Below are positions 46,410 through 55,085 of a stretch of DNA of 64,000 nt, piece by piece (positions within the stretch are counted from its first letter, which is position 1; every line of letters starts with the position of its first letter). The DNA lies in contig JAQFVV010000021.1 of the NCBI GenBank assembly GCA_028023455.1, forward strand, positions 1,112,001 through 1,176,000. Reading direction: 5' to 3'. The position numbers were made by a program, and so were the translations under genes. Under the pieces are notes generated by a model. It did no database searches, was not told the DNA's origin, and saw nothing but the letters and a program-made list of their open reading frames with translations. The DNA is from Epiperipatus broadwayi. Lineage: Eukaryota; Onychophora; Udeonychophora; Euonychophora; Peripatidae.

Positions 46410-48107
46410 CTAATTAACCCATTTCTTAGAAATTTTATAACACGTATCTTTCCTATTCATAGCCTTATCATCCATGGCAATAAAACATGCCTCCTTCACC
46501 TTTCTCTTAACATCATTTCTTTCCCTACAAACTATTCTTGGATTTTCCGGTTCACATGAATGACCAGTTAATTTCTGATGCATTGCGAATATTGAGGTGT
46601 AAGCTGGGTCTGCTTGGGCCTTTCTGTAAGAATATCTGTGCTGGGACAATCTTGTTGAGAGAGTTGCTTTCGTTTCTCCATAGTATGATGCCATGCAGTT
46701 ATTTTCTGGGCATGAGATATTATAGACAGCCTGAGAAATGTTGTTGGGTGTTACAATATCTTTTGCATTGTTGATGATTCTATTGGTATTAGGGTGTGTG
46801 TGAAAACATAGTTGAAATTCTCTATTAAACACTGAGTAAAGTTTTCTATGGGTGTTTGCAAAGTATGGCAACAATATTCTATTTTTCTGCTGCTTAATTG
46901 CATTATTATTTAATTTACTGTAAAATTGTCTAATTTTCCCATCAATACTATTTTGTTTGAAACCGATATTTAATAAATCGTTTCTATATAAAATCAAATT
47001 TGCCCTTTTGTCTGCTTCAAATCTGCAAAGGTGCTCATTCCTATGTAAGAAAGACATCAATCCTGCGAATTTATGAATAGGTGGTGTGTTCAAAAGGGGT
47101 TGTATATGGCCTCTTTTTTCTATTGGTTTTATAATCATCTTATAATTGAGTTGTTGACCTTCCCTTTGTACTTGAATATCCAAATATCTAGTTTTCTTGT
47201 GGCAATCTTCCATTTCTGTATTTAGCTTCAGATGAGTACATTCTTGAATGTCCAGCTTGATTTTATGTATAATATCTTCCGTAGCAGCAATAAACAGGTC
47301 ATCAACATACCTTGTATATACAATTAACTGAAGTGTTTGTTCATATTTAGGAATGATACTTTTTTCAAAATAATTAAGCACAATACTTGATATGATGTCA
47401 CTCATGGGTAAGCCCATTGGCCATCCATCATTCATTTGGTACCATTGGTTGTTAAATGTTGCCACAATGTTGTTATTTAACCACTTTAAAAAATCAATAA
47501 TGAAGTCGATCCTTTTTTGTTCCATATTGTTGTTCTTAAGCTCTTCTTTTATTATGTCAATGGACTTATTTCTATTAATGGAGCCATATAATTCAGTGAC
47601 ATCGAGCACTGCAATTTTAGTTTCTGGTTTCAGTATTTTGTCTTTTATTCTGGCCACAAAATCAAAAGAAGATCTGATGGTATATCTTCCAAAGCCAATA
47701 GTGTCAATCATCCAACCATTTATTAACTTTGCTGTCTTAAAGTAATGCACACCCCCAAAATCAAGCATTAAACGTAAAGGCAAATTTGGTTTGTGCATTT
47801 TTGCATTTGCAAAAATCCGCGGTTGGGTAGTGGCAGAAGGATATAGTTTATAATACTCAGCTTTTGATATGGCTTTGTTACAATGTGTCTTGAGAATTGA
47901 GGCAATAAATTTGTCTTTGTTCAAATTATTATTAAAACTAGCTATTCTTTTGAATTGCAGTTTTTCAATTTGCTGTTTAACTTTTAAATTAAAATTTTCT
48001 CTATTCATAAGCACGAATCTCTGGCCCTTATCTTCCTTCATGCAGACTATTTGTTCAATGTCTAAAAATTGCTTAGTGTGCACTAATTTTATGTCCCAGT
48101 TATTTGT
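46410..48107 (-). CDS. Penelope-like reverse transcriptase / GIY-YIG endonuclease, 5'-truncated
   Basis: The longest open frame in the window (573 codons counted from a TTG at 48131, open further upstream). There is no true start: about the first 7 codons come from the abutting inverted copy, and genuine PLE sequence begins near 'NTNNWDIKL'. Residues use the 573 count. RT: 'KMHKPNLPLRL' 111-121, motif A 'LDVTELY' 176-182 (Asp177), motif B 'WPMGLPMS' 237-244, motif C 'YVDD' 275-278, 'YLDIQV' 316-321. The linker has C-x4-C at 474-479, then GIY-YIG 'YYGET' 483-487 with 'RLSQHR' 494-499, 'KLTGHS' around 524, and the catalytic Glu probably 547 ('KVKEACFIA'). The catalytic residues look intact with no internal stop. 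PLE proteins prime reverse transcription at nicked targets. The N-terminus is missing, so it is unlikely to be functional. Confidence 0.85.
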   Translation of the reverse strand, partial: TNNWDIKLVHTKQFLDIEQIVCMKEDKGQRFVLMNRENFNLKVKQQIEKLQFKRIASFNNNLNKDKFIASILKTHCNKAISKAEYYKLYPSATTQPRIFANAKMHKPNLPLRLMLDFGGVHYFKTAKLINGWMIDTIGFGRYTIRSSFDFVARIKDKILKPETKIAVLDVTELYGSINRNKSIDIIKEELKNNNMEQKRIDFIIDFLKWLNNNIVATFNNQWYQMNDGWPMGLPMSDIISSIVLNYFEKSIIPKYEQTLQLIVYTRYVDDLFIAATEDIIHKIKLDIQECTHLKLNTEMEDCHKKTRYLDIQVQREGQQLNYKMIIKPIEKRGHIQPLLNTPPIHKFAGLMSFLHRNEHLCRFEADKRANLILYRNDLLNIGFKQNSIDGKIRQFYSKLNNNAIKQQKNRILLPYFANTHRKLYSVFNREFQLCFHTHPNTNRIINNAKDIVTPNNISQAVYNISCPENNCMASYYGETKATLSTRLSQHRYSYRKAQADPAYTSIFAMHQKLTGHSCEPENPRIVCRERNDVKRKVKEACFIAMDDKAMNRKDTCYKISKKWVN

Positions 48108-48110
48108 ATT

Positions 48111-48647
48111 ATTGATGGGAAAATTAGACAATTTTACAGTAAATTAAATAACAATGCAATTAAGCAGCAGAAAAATAGAATATTGTTGCCATACTTTGCA
48201 AACGCCCATAGAAAACTTTACTCAGTGTTTAATAGAGAATTTCAACTATGTTTTCACACACCCCCTAATACCAATAGAATCATCAACAATGCAAAAGGTA
48301 TTGTAACACCCAACAACATTTCTCAGGCTGTCTATAATATCTCATGCCCAGAAAATAACTGCATGGCATCATACTATGGAGAAACGAAAGCAACTCTCTC
48401 AACAAGATTGTCCCAGCACAGATATTTTTACAGAAAGGCCCAAGCAGACCCAGCTTACACCTCAATATTCGCAATGCATCAGAAATTAACTGGTCATTCA
48501 TGTGAACCGGAAAATACAAGAATAGTTTGTAGGGAAAGAAATGATGTTAAGAGAAAGGTGAAGGAGGCATGTTTTATTGCCATGGATGATAAGGCTATGA
48601 ATAGGAAAGATACGTGTTATAAAATTTCTAAGAAATGGGTTAATTAG
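48111..48647 (+). pseudogene. Second PLE-1 copy: GIY-YIG half only
   Basis: Starts abruptly at 'IDGKIRQFY', equal to residue 396 onward of the minus-strand copy, and is open to the stop at 48645-48647. Over its last 153 residues it differs from the minus copy at only five positions (for example Tyr-Ser to Tyr-Phe after 'LSQHR', and Pro to Thr in 'CEPEN'). It carries the linker Cys pair, YYGET, the His and the catalytic Glu, but no RT. No in-frame ATG opens it. It is part of the palindromic double insertion. Confidence 0.8.
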
Positions 48648-48727
48648 ATTTACACATATAGTTCAATTAATTTACATATATCTGCATATATTTACACATA
48701 GCAACCTTGTTACGCTTACTCTTTGTT

Positions 48728-48770
48728 ACCCATGATTATGAGAGCTAAGTTCTCTTGAAAGCGCTCGGGC
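48728..48770 (+). ncRNA. PLE-1 3' UTR stem-loop, second copy
   Basis: The same sequence as the stem-loop at 46287-46330 on the opposite strand: ACCCATGATTATGAGAGC, then TTCTCTTGAAAGCGCTC. Both arms of the palindrome retain it unchanged, including the non-canonical junction. Confidence 0.45.
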
Positions 48771-48904
48771 ATTATTTATTATGTATTATAATTTATATTA
48801 AGTTTATAATAAATTGTGATTTAATTTGAAGAAGCTCTGCTGTTATGCGCTGATTTGTGCATTAAAATTGTATATGATGATATTGTATATTTATGAAATA
48901 GATA

Positions 48905-49545
48905 ATTAATACATTGTACAGGCTTAAACCTGCATTTATATATATAATATATGCGGGGTTCGAACTCAGACTTTCACATGACCCACCACTCTCAGTGCCA
49001 TCTCATATTGCTGACCCACCAATCACACTCATGTTGAAAAGATAAATAATCACCAATATACGTATTTCATGCTAAACCAGCAATCATCAGTTGGACTAGA
49101 TTACTATCCTCACACATATATATAATCAGTATTCAACTTTATATTAAGATAGCCAATCTATATACTTTAATGGACAGGCTTCAAACTATTCCAACTCACA
49201 ACTCTTTAGCCTTCCATTTCATTGAAAATCTGATGATGGAACGTTCAAAGCCCTTGTTAGTGCCAAGGTTGTCATCCTACCCATGTTGACATATTAGTCA
49301 TTCTGACCCCTCATGTACAGGAGAATAATCCATTTATCCATACATATGCGAGCAATGAGCAGACCTTTTACACACTATTTATGTAAGTTAATACATTGTA
49401 CAGGCTTAAACCTGCATTTATATATGTAATATATGCGGGGTTCGAACTCAGACTTTCACACGACCCACCACTCTCAGTACCATCTCATATTGCTGACACA
49501 CCTAATCACACACATGTTGAAAAGATAGATAATTATAATTCAATT
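48905..49545 (-). mobile_element. F2 composite on minus strand
   Basis: Two direct units (about 48905-49115 and 49390-49545) each contain GGGGTTCGAACTCAGAC on plus, that is, box B GAGTTCGAACCCC on minus. They flank a linker with TTAATGGACAGGCTTCAAAC and CAAAGCCCTTGTTAGTGCC, homologous to the 38.45-38.65 kb linker. The two units here are almost identical to each other (AATACATTGTACAGGCTTAA in both), more so than the 38-kb pair. The second unit is truncated. Confidence 0.65.
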
Positions 49546-50212
49546 GCTTTTTTATATCTGAGGAAGACTTTGAGCTAAACGAAATTGTCATAAATTAAAT
49601 AAAACATTGTAAAAAAATGACTTATGACTCGTGTGAGACGTTTGTGTGTGTGTGTAAAGATTTCATATCTAAAGTTTCTACCATTTTAGAATATGCATCT
49701 TTTCTTATTCTATCTCATCTTCATCAAACTTTCAGTATTCAAATTGATTCAATGAGGATATAATATGCAATGTATTTTAATTTTACTTAAATTATATGGA
49801 ATAAAAGTTAATAGATTTAATAATTACCGAAATTAATTTTTTTTTAAACATAATATTTTTAATAATAAATTTTTGATTTTTTTAAAAAAAGATTACGAAA
49901 AACGTAATGAAAAGATTTTTTTTTTTTCCATCACAATGAGGAGTCAATATAAAAACTCTTAAAGAAATGATCGACAATCTGCTTACGGTTTTGTTAATAA
50001 AAAGAAAATTTTTTAGCGATTGTGAAAAGGTTTTATTGATTTGGAATAACATTTGATATCAATGGTAGAATATCTTATTAAGTAATTCTTATTTAATTTT
50101 GTCCACCCATCTACCTATCCATTATTTATTAAGAGAGTAGAATTTAATGATCATGTAAAACTTGCTATATCTGTATAAAAATCTTTCATGTTGCGTTTTA
50201 AAAAATATATAT
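49546..50212. other. AT-rich DNA, possible PLE 3' remnant
   Basis: TGAGGAAGACTTTGAGCTAA then ACGAAATTGTC at 49558-49590 resembles 3' end motifs of PLEs but is too short to assign. The rest is featureless. Confidence 0.35.
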
Positions 50213-50952
50213 GTGTTAGAAGGGCTGCTGCACTGCCTTATTGGATTGTTTATTAGGACAGTGTTGATTTGAGCTCATTATTATTTTTGTTTTCTTAGTT
50301 AACTTTAAAATTAGAGCATTTGTAAGGTGGTTGGTCTGCTTTGGGCCACTGACATATTTTGTAGCTTAGATGGAGCTTTTGCTGCAATAATTTTGCAGGC
50401 ATGGGTCTGCACTCCACTTTTCTTCCTCAGGGGTGGTGGGCAGTCGTTAGGGGACTGGTTTATTGGTGCAGGCTGTTGACAATTTATTGCCACTACCTGG
50501 AAAACCTGCCAGGAGGGTACCTGGTCAAAGTCTCAGCACCATTTTTGCTCTGGTCAGCTGCTGTGCCCTTGATAGGTTGGTTTTGGGCAGTGCATATCTG
50601 TGCTTGTTATTTGTTAGTTTTTCCCTAGTTGGCTTTCCAATTTTGGGCAGGTAGATCGAATGTGGTCCCTGCACATTTGGACTGTTAATTGGGATAAAGA
50701 GGTACCTATAGTGGTCTTGACATGGCTCGCTGCAGGTCAAGAGTTTATTATCCAAGTACAGATACACATTAATCAAAATTATAGTAACCCTTTTATGGAT
50801 ATAATTGTTATCGAGCATATGCTCTTTATATAAACCTGGTCAATAATTGTTTTACCATGTAACATTGAACACTTTGTAATCCTCAATGGGTAAGTGTACC
50901 CGAAAATTTTTGTAATCTTTTTACTAATAAAGGTTACTTTTGAGAAAAAAAA
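50213..50952 (+). repeat. GC-richer island ending in poly(A) signal and A-run
   Basis: A ~740-bp block clearly less AT-rich than its surroundings. It ends with AATAAA at 50926-50931, followed 14 nt later by A8 (50945-50952). This is the layout of a polyadenylated transcript copied into the genome, or of an LTR with its signal. It starts near TGTTAGAAGGGCTGCTGC; a TG start is noted but no matching CA end is seen. The frames inside (50401-50628, 50525-50818 minus) show no domain. A processed retrocopy, the 3' end of an unknown retroelement and a solo LTR are all possible. Confidence 0.4.
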
Positions 50953-51238
50953 GGGGGTAGAATTAAAATATTTTATTAGACTCAACAATAAGAATTTTCA
51001 TTATTAGGATGGATATCGATACATGTATCTTATCATTTAATTGTTAGTTTGATATAAAAATGACTTTTTTTTAAAAAAAAAAGTAAAAAAGAATGAATTT
51101 TTCTGGGAGAAAGCAAATAAAAAATTGATTATCTAGTTTTAAATTAACTTTATTAGATTTATTATATACATTGATATTGAAGAAAATAAGTCTTCTTAAA
51201 ACAAAAGAAATTTCAAGTAGGGCAGTAGCAAAATAGAT
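50953..51238. other. AT-rich spacer
   Basis: Nothing recognised; the 80-codon minus frame at 51071-51313 has no motif. Confidence 0.4.
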
Positions 51239-51239
51239 G

Positions 51240-51420
51240 GTCATATTTGTTTTCCTAAAGGTTTGTGATGATGGTGTTTTAATTGTATTTATATTTTGGA
51301 CTATTTCCATCATCTAATATAAGTACTGAATGTCTTTGGAAAAATATAATTTGGTTTAAATATTCCAAATACATTCAACTGTTAGTAATAGCACATCAAA
51401 CAGGTTAATATATGCACAAC
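51240..51420 (+). repeat. Dispersed repeat F7, copy 1
   Basis: Shares TTTGTGATGATGGT, TTGGACTATTTCCATCATCT and GTTAGTAA blocks in the same order with 55655-55835. Non-coding, class unknown. Confidence 0.5.
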
Positions 51421-51454
51421 CCTCTCTCTTTAGGTGTTTTTGTTCTGACCAGTG

Positions 51455-51548
51455 ATAGTACTAGCATGGTAATTGAACCTGGACTCTTAGATTCTTGAGT
51501 ATTAAATTATAAGGTAATGATCCAACTAACTGAGTCATACTTATCTAT
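51455..51548 (-). repeat. tRNA-like SINE head
   Basis: On minus: ACTCAGTTAGTTGGATCATT (good box A shape), then a cloverleaf-sized interval, then box-B-like GGTTCAATTACC near 51475. Bases do not pair well enough for a working tRNA. No tail identified. Confidence 0.45.
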
Positions 51549-51714
51549 GAGGTTCCTCCTGATTTTTCCACTTTTTCTTCTTAAGAAAAAAGTTGATTAG
51601 TGATTTCCATAGATTATATATGGGATTGTTTGCCATTGTCATGTGAGCAGCTTTAAATATTGATTGTAATTGAACAATAATCATATATATATAAGACATA
51701 TTTTGCAGGTTCAT

Positions 51715-52600
51715 CTGTATTAAAAAAAAATTAAATATTGATATACTGATGTTTTGACTTGATCACACAAGTCATCCACTGGGTGATAAAAGATAGAAAG
51801 ACGGTTGTAGAGGCACTACAATCACTGATTTGAAAAAAATGTTAAAGTTCCATCAATAGCAAAAATGTTAAATTAAGAATGTTTTTTTAAAAAAATCTTT
51901 CCAAATAGGAGAAAGTTTGCATGTATCATCTTGCTTATTGATACAATCTGGCCTTTTAAGTATCTCAATGGCTTCTCTAATTTTACACTGGTAGAGATTA
52001 TCACATCTGGATATGATCCTGGTACTAGAAAAAGCAATTTTATGACCTGAATCTATAGTATGGAGTGAGAGTGCTGATGAAGATGAGTGATGTTTAACTG
52101 CATTCACATGCTCATCTCTCCTAACACTGATGCGACGATTACTCATACCTATGTAAGAAGCTTTACAATTTTTACATGAGATTTGATAGACACCATGAGA
52201 TTCAAGAGGGATTGAATCCTTAGGCTTGGTTATTATATTGCTGATCTTTTGATGAGTAGAAAATGTTGTATCTATATTATAGTGTTTTAATATACATCCA
52301 ATACTGTCTGTAGTTCCTTTTGCATATGGAACACAAATCCTAATAGCTGATTTACCATCTTTTCATTTCCTATTTTGTCAATTTTGGGCTTGAAATAAGG
52401 CTTTTTTTATAAATTTATAATTATAACTATTTGCTAATAAAATACTATTAATATGATTTATTTCTTCTTTCAGATGTGACTTATCTGAAAGGTTAATTGC
52501 TCTATTTAAAAAAGTTTTGGCTACAGAAACTCTCTGAGTTGGATGATGATGAGAATGTAAATGTAAATATCTGTCCATGTGTATCTTTGTATCAATATTT
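51715..52600 (-). pseudogene. PLE-3: Penelope-like linker and GIY-YIG, two stops
   Basis: A single minus-strand frame runs from 52578 to 51868, broken by only two TGA codons (52378-52380 and about 52361). It holds 'SHHHPTQRVSVAKTFLNRA' at the RT end, then 'GKSAIRICVPYAKGTTDSIG' and 'HYNIDTTFSTHQKI'. Next is 'GVYQISCKNCKASYIGMSNR' (C-x2-C and GIY-YIG). The nuclease continues with 'RRDEHV', 'TIDSGHKI' and 'KIREAIEILKRP' (Glu helix), ending near residue 'IWKDFF'. The 3' UTR (51860-51715) includes GATGACTTG and CAAGTC followed by AAAAC, a stem-loop like that in the 18.5-kb palindrome. Its RT core is missing. It resembles PLE-2 and is clearly different from PLE-1 and PLE-4. Confidence 0.8.
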
Positions 52601-52680
52601 ATATATATTAATTACTGATAAGCTAAAATTAATAACTGAGGTGAAACTATAAGTTTATTATTAGTAAGCTTCTATTTTAT

Positions 52681-52725
52681 GGACTTAGCGCTTTCGGAGC
52701 CCTTACAGCTCCATAATCATAGTCC
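52681..52725 (-). ncRNA. PLE-4 3' UTR stem-loop, hammerhead-like
   Basis: On minus: GGACT, ATGATTAT, GGAGC-loop-GCTCC, GAAAGCGCTA, AGTCC. GGACT/AGTCC forms a perfect 5-bp stem I, GGAGC/GCTCC a 5-bp stem II, and AGCGCT is a self-complementary hexamer able to make stem III between two molecules. CTA would be the cleavage triplet. The junction AUGAUUAU is identical to that of PLE-1 although the stems differ, which implies conservation. The canonical box would be CUGAUGA. Confidence 0.5.
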
Positions 52726-52951
52726 TTTTTACATGCTGTTGATTCTATGCAAATGCATGCAAATTACAACATCCAACTTTTCTGTTGATTGACATGGCAT
52801 TGCTGGTGATGTAACATGCCTCTTTGATCTTCCTCTTGACATCGTTCCTCTCTGTGCATACGATGTCGGCTTTAGATGGCTCAAATCTATGGCTTTGCTC
52901 CTGCTTATGATCAGCAAATACTGATCTGCTCTCTCCTTTAGTTGTAGCTTT

Positions 52952-52990
<39 letters not shown>

Positions 52991-53330
52991 CTATATATAT
53001 ATATATATGCTGAGCCAGTCTATTGCTCACTGTGGCCCGAGTTTCCCCATAATATACCGAATCACATCCTGTCTGCAGGCACTCAATTTTATAAACAATG
53101 TGGGGGGTTTCTTCTATATTTCTTTTGTCTTTGGTATTGTTGATGAGCCTATTTGTGTTTGGAGGGGTGAATCCGAGTTTGAATTCCTTCTGTAATATTT
53201 TACTGAAATTTTTAACTACTGTAGGTATATAGGGTACAATTAGATGTTGTCTGTGCTTGCAATACTTTTGGTTATTGTTTTGTGATCAAAACCCATGCTT
53301 ATTAAGTCCCTGATGTATTAATGTAAGCAG
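52726..53330 (-). pseudogene. PLE-4: Penelope-like GIY-YIG split by a microsatellite
   Basis: A minus-strand frame open from 53258 to about 53007 reads 'LIVPYIPTVVKNFSKILQKE', 'TPPNTNRLINNTKD', 'IECLQTGCDSVYYGET' (C-x4-C and GIY-YIG) and 'SNRLAQH'. A (TA)n tract (52955-53006) then interrupts, and beyond it the frame resumes shifted by one base. That part reads 'TKATTKGESRSVFADH', 'RFEPSKADIVC', 'RNDVKRKIKEACYI' (Glu helix) and stops at 52745-52747. Upstream, in a third frame, 'YIRDLISMGFDHKTI' matches 'LYRNDLLNIGFKQNSI' of PLE-1. Domain order and linker are those of PLE-1, so the two belong to the same subgroup, but the proteins are quite diverged. The frame with no ATG hides this gene from simple ORF finding. 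Confidence 0.75.
52955..53008. repeat. (TA)n microsatellite inside PLE-4
   Basis: About 50 bp of TA with one GC interruption (AGCT at about 52989-52992) lies between the conserved 'RLAQH' and 'TKATTK' codons. Its length leaves the two halves out of frame by one base. Confidence 0.75.
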
Positions 53331-53712
53331 TAGCTAAGTCACTGGGTTGTTGTAAATCAGATTCCATGTAACTGCAAAAATATTAGCTGTTGAATGGGTT
53401 TTGTCTCTGGACAATGTTATTTAATATTTTTTTTAGAGAAGTGGCTTATGATTATGAGGTATGTAATTAATGCTTATATAGCATCTTAGATACCAAAGTG
53501 TAAAAATAATGTTGGTAGTCATTCTTATATTGGAAAAAAGATCATTAGCGCATATTATTAAGGAGTTGTTGATTGTTTCCAAATTTAAATGATCTATACA
53601 TCAATTTTCTGGTGTTTATGTGTTATAAATTTTCTTAAATATGTGTCTGGTGAGATTTGTTATAATAAAAGTTTCTACTGTGAACCTATTAGCCAACAAA
53701 CCATTTTTCTTC
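53331..53712. other. PLE-4 edge and AT-rich DNA
   Basis: Minus-strand traces of PLE upstream coding may continue to about 53440 in broken frames; beyond that nothing is recognised. Confidence 0.35.
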
Positions 53713-53714
53713 AT

Positions 53715-54100
53715 TGAAGTAAAACTTCACAAGATTACCATTTTATATGCTTACACATGCTATTAATAAGAATATCAAAATTTCCATACAGTAGTACCAT
53801 CAAATACAAGCCTTTGTGATCAATGGATGCAAGAATGCTGATGCATAAAATCACTATCCAGTGACTACTCATCTAGCACCTCCAGATTCTCAAATCCAAG
53901 GCTTCTCACTGATGAAAGCCTTAAGCAAAAAAACTAGTATGGATATATTGGATGGGTAGGCATTAGATAGGGATTTTATGCACAAGACTTCCTGCACCCA
54001 TTGATTACAAGGGCTTGCACTTGGTGGCACTAAGACATCAAAAGTTTGGAACTCTCATTAAAGTAAAACTTGTGGAATAAGGGGAAATGTGTAACAAAGA
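53715..54100. mobile_element. F1 copy 5
   Basis: Contains CCATACAGTAGTACCATCAA, ATCAATGGATGCAAGAATGC, the middle part GGATATATTGGATGGGTAGG and the inverted end CATTGATTACAAGGGCTTGC. The outer ends are diverged (TTCACAAGATTACCATTTTA). Confidence 0.6.
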
Positions 54101-54688
54101 CATCTTTGTTATGTTTTATGAAGGTTATTTCACCAATTTAGTTCATTTAACTACTGTATTTATTTATATCTTTAGCAATGGAATTAGACTTATTTTAAAA
54201 CTTATTTTGTTAAGCAGGAAATAATTTTAACCATTAAGGCTAGAATGTTGAATAATATTGTTGTGAAAAAAAGAAATTCCAAATTAAAATATCCCTTGAA
54301 CACAAATGCTATAACAAATGACACTGGATGACATAGGATATATTTCTACAAGATATTTCAGAAGCTTTCTGAAAATCAGAAAAGTGAAATAAAAGTGATT
54401 TAAAAGAATGTAAATGTATCACACTTATAATGACTTTAGGTTTCAATATTAGTTAGAAAAGTAGACCATAATTTTAATAAAAAAAATTCCAAATGACAAG
54501 CTGTAAAGTAAAGTCATTGCTAGTAGTATAATTTTGTTTTATGTTTTTAAGAATTCAGTTTTCATTATATTATGAAATATAATCAGAGTTAAATGTCCCT
54601 ATTACTTAACCAGTCAGGGGCAATATTTATTTTAAAAACTTACATTTTTATAAAATTTTGCCTGCATGCTTTATATGGATCTTAGTAT
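54101..54688. other. AT-rich DNA without a gene
   Basis: Nothing recognised. Confidence 0.4.
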
Positions 54689-54689
54689 T

Positions 54690-55085
54690 ATAAAAACCAC
54701 TAAGCATCACATGATCACCATTTCTTATGATAGCACATCTGTTATTAACAAGGCAAAACTCTCCATACAGTAGTTCCACACAGTGCCAAGAAGAGTAATC
54801 GATGGATACCAGAAGGCTTGTGCATAAAATTCCCATCTAGTGCCTACTCATCCAATATCCCCAGACTAGTTTTTGTCTTGTGGCCTTTGTCAGTGAAGAG
54901 CGTTGGATCTGAGAGCACTGCACCTAGATCTCAGGATCTAATGCAAACTCAGAGGTTGATATTGGATATTGTATGAGTAGGCACTAGATAGGGATTTAAT
55001 GCATAAGGCTTCTGGAATCCATTGATTACTCTGGTCAGCACTGGGTGGCACTACTGCATGGAGAGTTTTGCCTTTGTTTATTATA
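54690..55085. mobile_element. F1 copy 6
   Basis: Outer end AGCATCACATGATCACCATT, then CCATACAGTAGTTCCACACA, AGAGCACTGCACCTAGATCT and the inverted end GATTACTCTGGTCAGCACTG. It closes with GAGAGTTTTGCCTTTG. The internal tRNA-like part is absent. Confidence 0.65.

Larger units (their letters stand above)
46129..48887. mobile_element. PLE-1: palindromic double Penelope-like element
   Basis: Two 5'-truncated copies of one PLE lie head to head, 3' ends outward: a long minus-strand copy (about 46178-48107) and a short plus-strand copy (about 48108-48873). The outer ~765 bp on each side are near-identical reverse complements. A 14-bp direct repeat ATGATGATATTGTA flanks the whole (46129-46142 and 48874-48887, exact), so both copies sit in one insertion. 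On the left about 36 bp of extra sequence lie between the repeat and the palindrome. Complex head-to-head and tandem arrangements are known for PLEs. High identity between arms indicates a fairly recent event. Confidence 0.85.

Noticed and set aside
47392-48147. Plus-strand frames of 117 and 92 codons opposite the PLE
   Set aside because: Antisense shadows of the PLE reverse transcriptase on the minus strand.
50401-50818. 75- and 97-codon frames in the GC-richer island
   Set aside because: Frames on both strands are open only because the block is less AT-rich. No domain or splice structure.
50213-50952. Solo LTR with certainty
   Set aside because: A TG start and AATAAA are present, but no CA end and no flanking duplication could be defined.
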